From assembly GCF_006540085.1 (NCBI RefSeq), contig NZ_BJOG01000008.1:62001-126000 (forward strand): DNA of 64,000 nucleotides, written 5' to 3'. Source of the DNA: Microbacterium oxydans. Its GTDB lineage: Bacteria > Actinomycetota > Actinomycetes > Actinomycetales > Microbacteriaceae. The translations under genes and the position numbers were made by a program. Positions 62,687 to 64,000 of this stretch are shown here, piece by piece. How positions within the stretch are numbered: the stretch's first letter is position 1; each line of letters starts with the position of its first letter. The notes below the pieces were generated by a model, which was given only the letters and a program-made list of their open reading frames with translations, did no database searches and had not been told where the DNA came from.

Positions 62687-63619
62687 GTGGTGATCGATAA
62701 CAGCGTGCGCTCCGAAGTGCGCGCGGGGACGACGGCGAAGGCCCCCGAAGTCGAGGTGTACGACTTCGGCCGTTCCGCGACCCTCTCCCGCGAGCACACC
62801 CGCGCCCTGGAACTCGCCTTCGAGACGTTCTCGCGGCAGTGGTCGGCGCAGCTGTCGGCGAAGATCCACGTGCGGGCCACGATCGCGGTCGAGCACGTCG
62901 GGATGATGACCTACGGCGAGTACGCTCAGTCCCTCCCCACCACGACCACCATGATCGTGTGCGCGCTCCCCGAATCCGAAGAGCGCCTCATCGTGCAGCT
63001 GCCCACCTCCGCCGCGACGGCGTGGATCGTGCAGATGGTCGGCGGCCGTGCATCGACCGCCTCGGAGGACCGCACCTTCACCCCGATCGAGCAGGCCCTG
63101 ATCCGCTCGTTGATCGTCGACGCGATCGACCACCTCACCGGGGCGCTCGATGGTCTGCTCCCCGTCGGCGTCTCGTTCAGCGGCATCCAGTACAGCTCGC
63201 AGTTCGCGCAGGTCGCGGCTGCCGGTGAGCCCGTCATCGTCGCGCGGTTCTCGATGCGTCTGGCTGGTCGCACGGTGCCGACGAGCGTGATGCTGCCCGC
63301 CTCGGTGCTCGCCGGATTCACCGTGCGTCCCTCCGACCTCGAGCGCACTGCCGCACCCGACCGGATCCGCCGCCAGGTCGAGGTGGCACCGGTCGAGGTG
63401 GCTTTGCGGCTCGCACCCCGAACGGTGCTGCCGCGCGAGGTGCTCGATCTCGCTGTGGGCGACATCATCGCCTTCCCGCACTCCGCCGACCGTCCGATGG
63501 TCCTCACCGTCGGCGATCAGACCATCGCGACCGCTGCCGTTGGCAGCGCGGGCGCGCGGCTGGCCTGTGTCGTCACCACCACCGTCCCCGATCCCGCATC
63601 CGCCGAGGAGTCCGCGTGA
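62687..63619 (+). CDS. fliM: flagellar motor switch protein FliM, short N-terminus
   Basis: 310 residues. The CheC-like core starts early (VEVYDFGRSATLSREHTRALELAFETFSRQWSAQLSAKI), with MTYGEYAQSLP and IVDAIDHLTGAL following, and a C-terminal FliN-like domain (RLAPRTVLPREVLDLAVGDIIAFPHSAD). The usual N-terminal CheY-binding motif (LSQxEIDALL type) is not present in the 20 or so residues before the core. GTG at 62687 (or 62690) appears leaderless from the promoter just upstream. Confidence 0.9.
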   Translation: MVIDNSVRSEVRAGTTAKAPEVEVYDFGRSATLSREHTRALELAFETFSRQWSAQLSAKIHVRATIAVEHVGMMTYGEYAQSLPTTTTMIVCALPESEERLIVQLPTSAATAWIVQMVGGRASTASEDRTFTPIEQALIRSLIVDAIDHLTGALDGLLPVGVSFSGIQYSSQFAQVAAAGEPVIVARFSMRLAGRTVPTSVMLPASVLAGFTVRPSDLERTAAPDRIRRQVEVAPVEVALRLAPRTVLPREVLDLAVGDIIAFPHSADRPMVLTVGDQTIATAAVGSAGARLACVVTTTVPDPASAEESA

Positions 63620-64000
63620 GCAGCACCACCACCTACGAGTCCGCCGTCGCCGCCGCCTTCGCCGCATCGCTCCCGACGCCCTCCCCGCTCGTCGCACGCG
63701 CCTCCCAGGTCTCGGGCGACACCGGCGACGCCGTGATCGTGCAGTTCGTCGGCGAGGCCAGCGCCCAGCTCGCCGTGCAGCTCTTCGAGCCGGAGATCCT
63801 GGTCGACGGGCTCGGCGGCACACCGCTCACCGATCGGTTGCGCGATGCCCTCGAAACCGCGACCAGCGCACTGGGCTCCGGCGCTCTCGGCGAGGCCGCC
63901 GTGGGCGATGCCTCCGCCCTCTTCGCGGACCCGGCTGTGCAGCTGTTCGATCTGCAGGACGACGCCGACCACACGGTCGGACGCCTGGCCGTCGTCGTCA
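63616..64000 (+). CDS. fliN: flagellar motor switch protein FliN/FliY, N-terminal part, cut by window edge
   Basis: The GTG overlaps the fliM stop (GTGA). The 128 residues visible (SSTTTYESAVAAAFAASLPTP, GDAVIVQFVGEASAQLAVQLFEPE, LRDALETATSALGS) resemble the CheC-like N-terminal region found in longer actinobacterial FliN proteins. The conserved C-terminal SpoA domain would lie beyond the window. Confidence 0.82.
   Translation, partial: MSSTTTYESAVAAAFAASLPTPSPLVARASQVSGDTGDAVIVQFVGEASAQLAVQLFEPEILVDGLGGTPLTDRLRDALETATSALGSGALGEAAVGDASALFADPAVQLFDLQDDADHTVGRLAVVV

Overview
The window is high-GC DNA with frequent GTG/TTG starts and densely packed, overlapping genes. The content (GuaB3, RarD, an ACR3 arsenic cluster, tandem CIRCE sites at groES, a Gram-positive flagellar gene set without L/P-ring genes, and Lys/Arg-poor secreted proteins) suggests an actinobacterium of the Microbacteriaceae, most like Microbacterium. 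This is a judgement from gene content; no search was run.

Layout. 1-3.3 kb: start of guaA with a DUF3817 membrane protein, a VOC protein and a hipBA toxin-antitoxin pair. 3.3-14.4 kb: a large secreted nuclease/5'-nucleotidase, SURF1, guaB3, an FAD amine oxidase-like enzyme, an ABC-F ATPase, an OsmC protein and a vapBC pair. 14.4-20.9 kb: seven minus-strand genes that all overlap by 1-4 bases: REC-PIG-L fusion, ATP-grasp enzyme, PHP phosphoesterase, GT2 polysaccharide synthase-like enzyme, a 47-residue membrane protein, a single-domain response regulator and a membrane histidine kinase. This looks like a phospho-signal-controlled surface glycan system with no DNA-binding output. 21-30.5 kb: DUF2277, a DUF4190-like protein, guaB, a complete branched-chain amino-acid (Liv) ABC importer and rarD. 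30.5-37.2 kb: groES, a methyltransferase, and an operon of tsaB-rimI-tsaD with three membrane proteins, two of them tandem paralogues.

37.2-53.7 kb and 60.7-64 kb hold the flagellar region: flgN-flgK-flgL-fliW on the minus strand; fliA, fliC-fliD-fliS-(unknown)-flgB-flgC-fliE-fliF-fliG-fliH-fliI-fliJ-fliK-flgD-flgE, then flbD-motA-motB-fliM-fliN on the plus strand. Six promoter-like sites share TAACG, a 15-base spacer and CCGATAG (or close variants), so the FliA sigma factor encoded here probably drives all these units and perhaps itself. The fliC leader carries an ACGGA-loop hairpin and a second ACGGA at the ribosome binding site, the arrangement used by CsrA/FliW control of flagellin in Bacillus.

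53.7-60.7 kb separates the two flagellar blocks: an arsenic resistance island (arsC, an arsR-arsC fusion, ACR3 pump, a thioredoxin reductase remnant with a large internal deletion, an ArsO-like flavoprotein, a second arsR), a truncated cupin gene, a small membrane protein and an acyl-CoA ligase. The remnants and the interruption of the flagellar cluster suggest insertion followed by decay.
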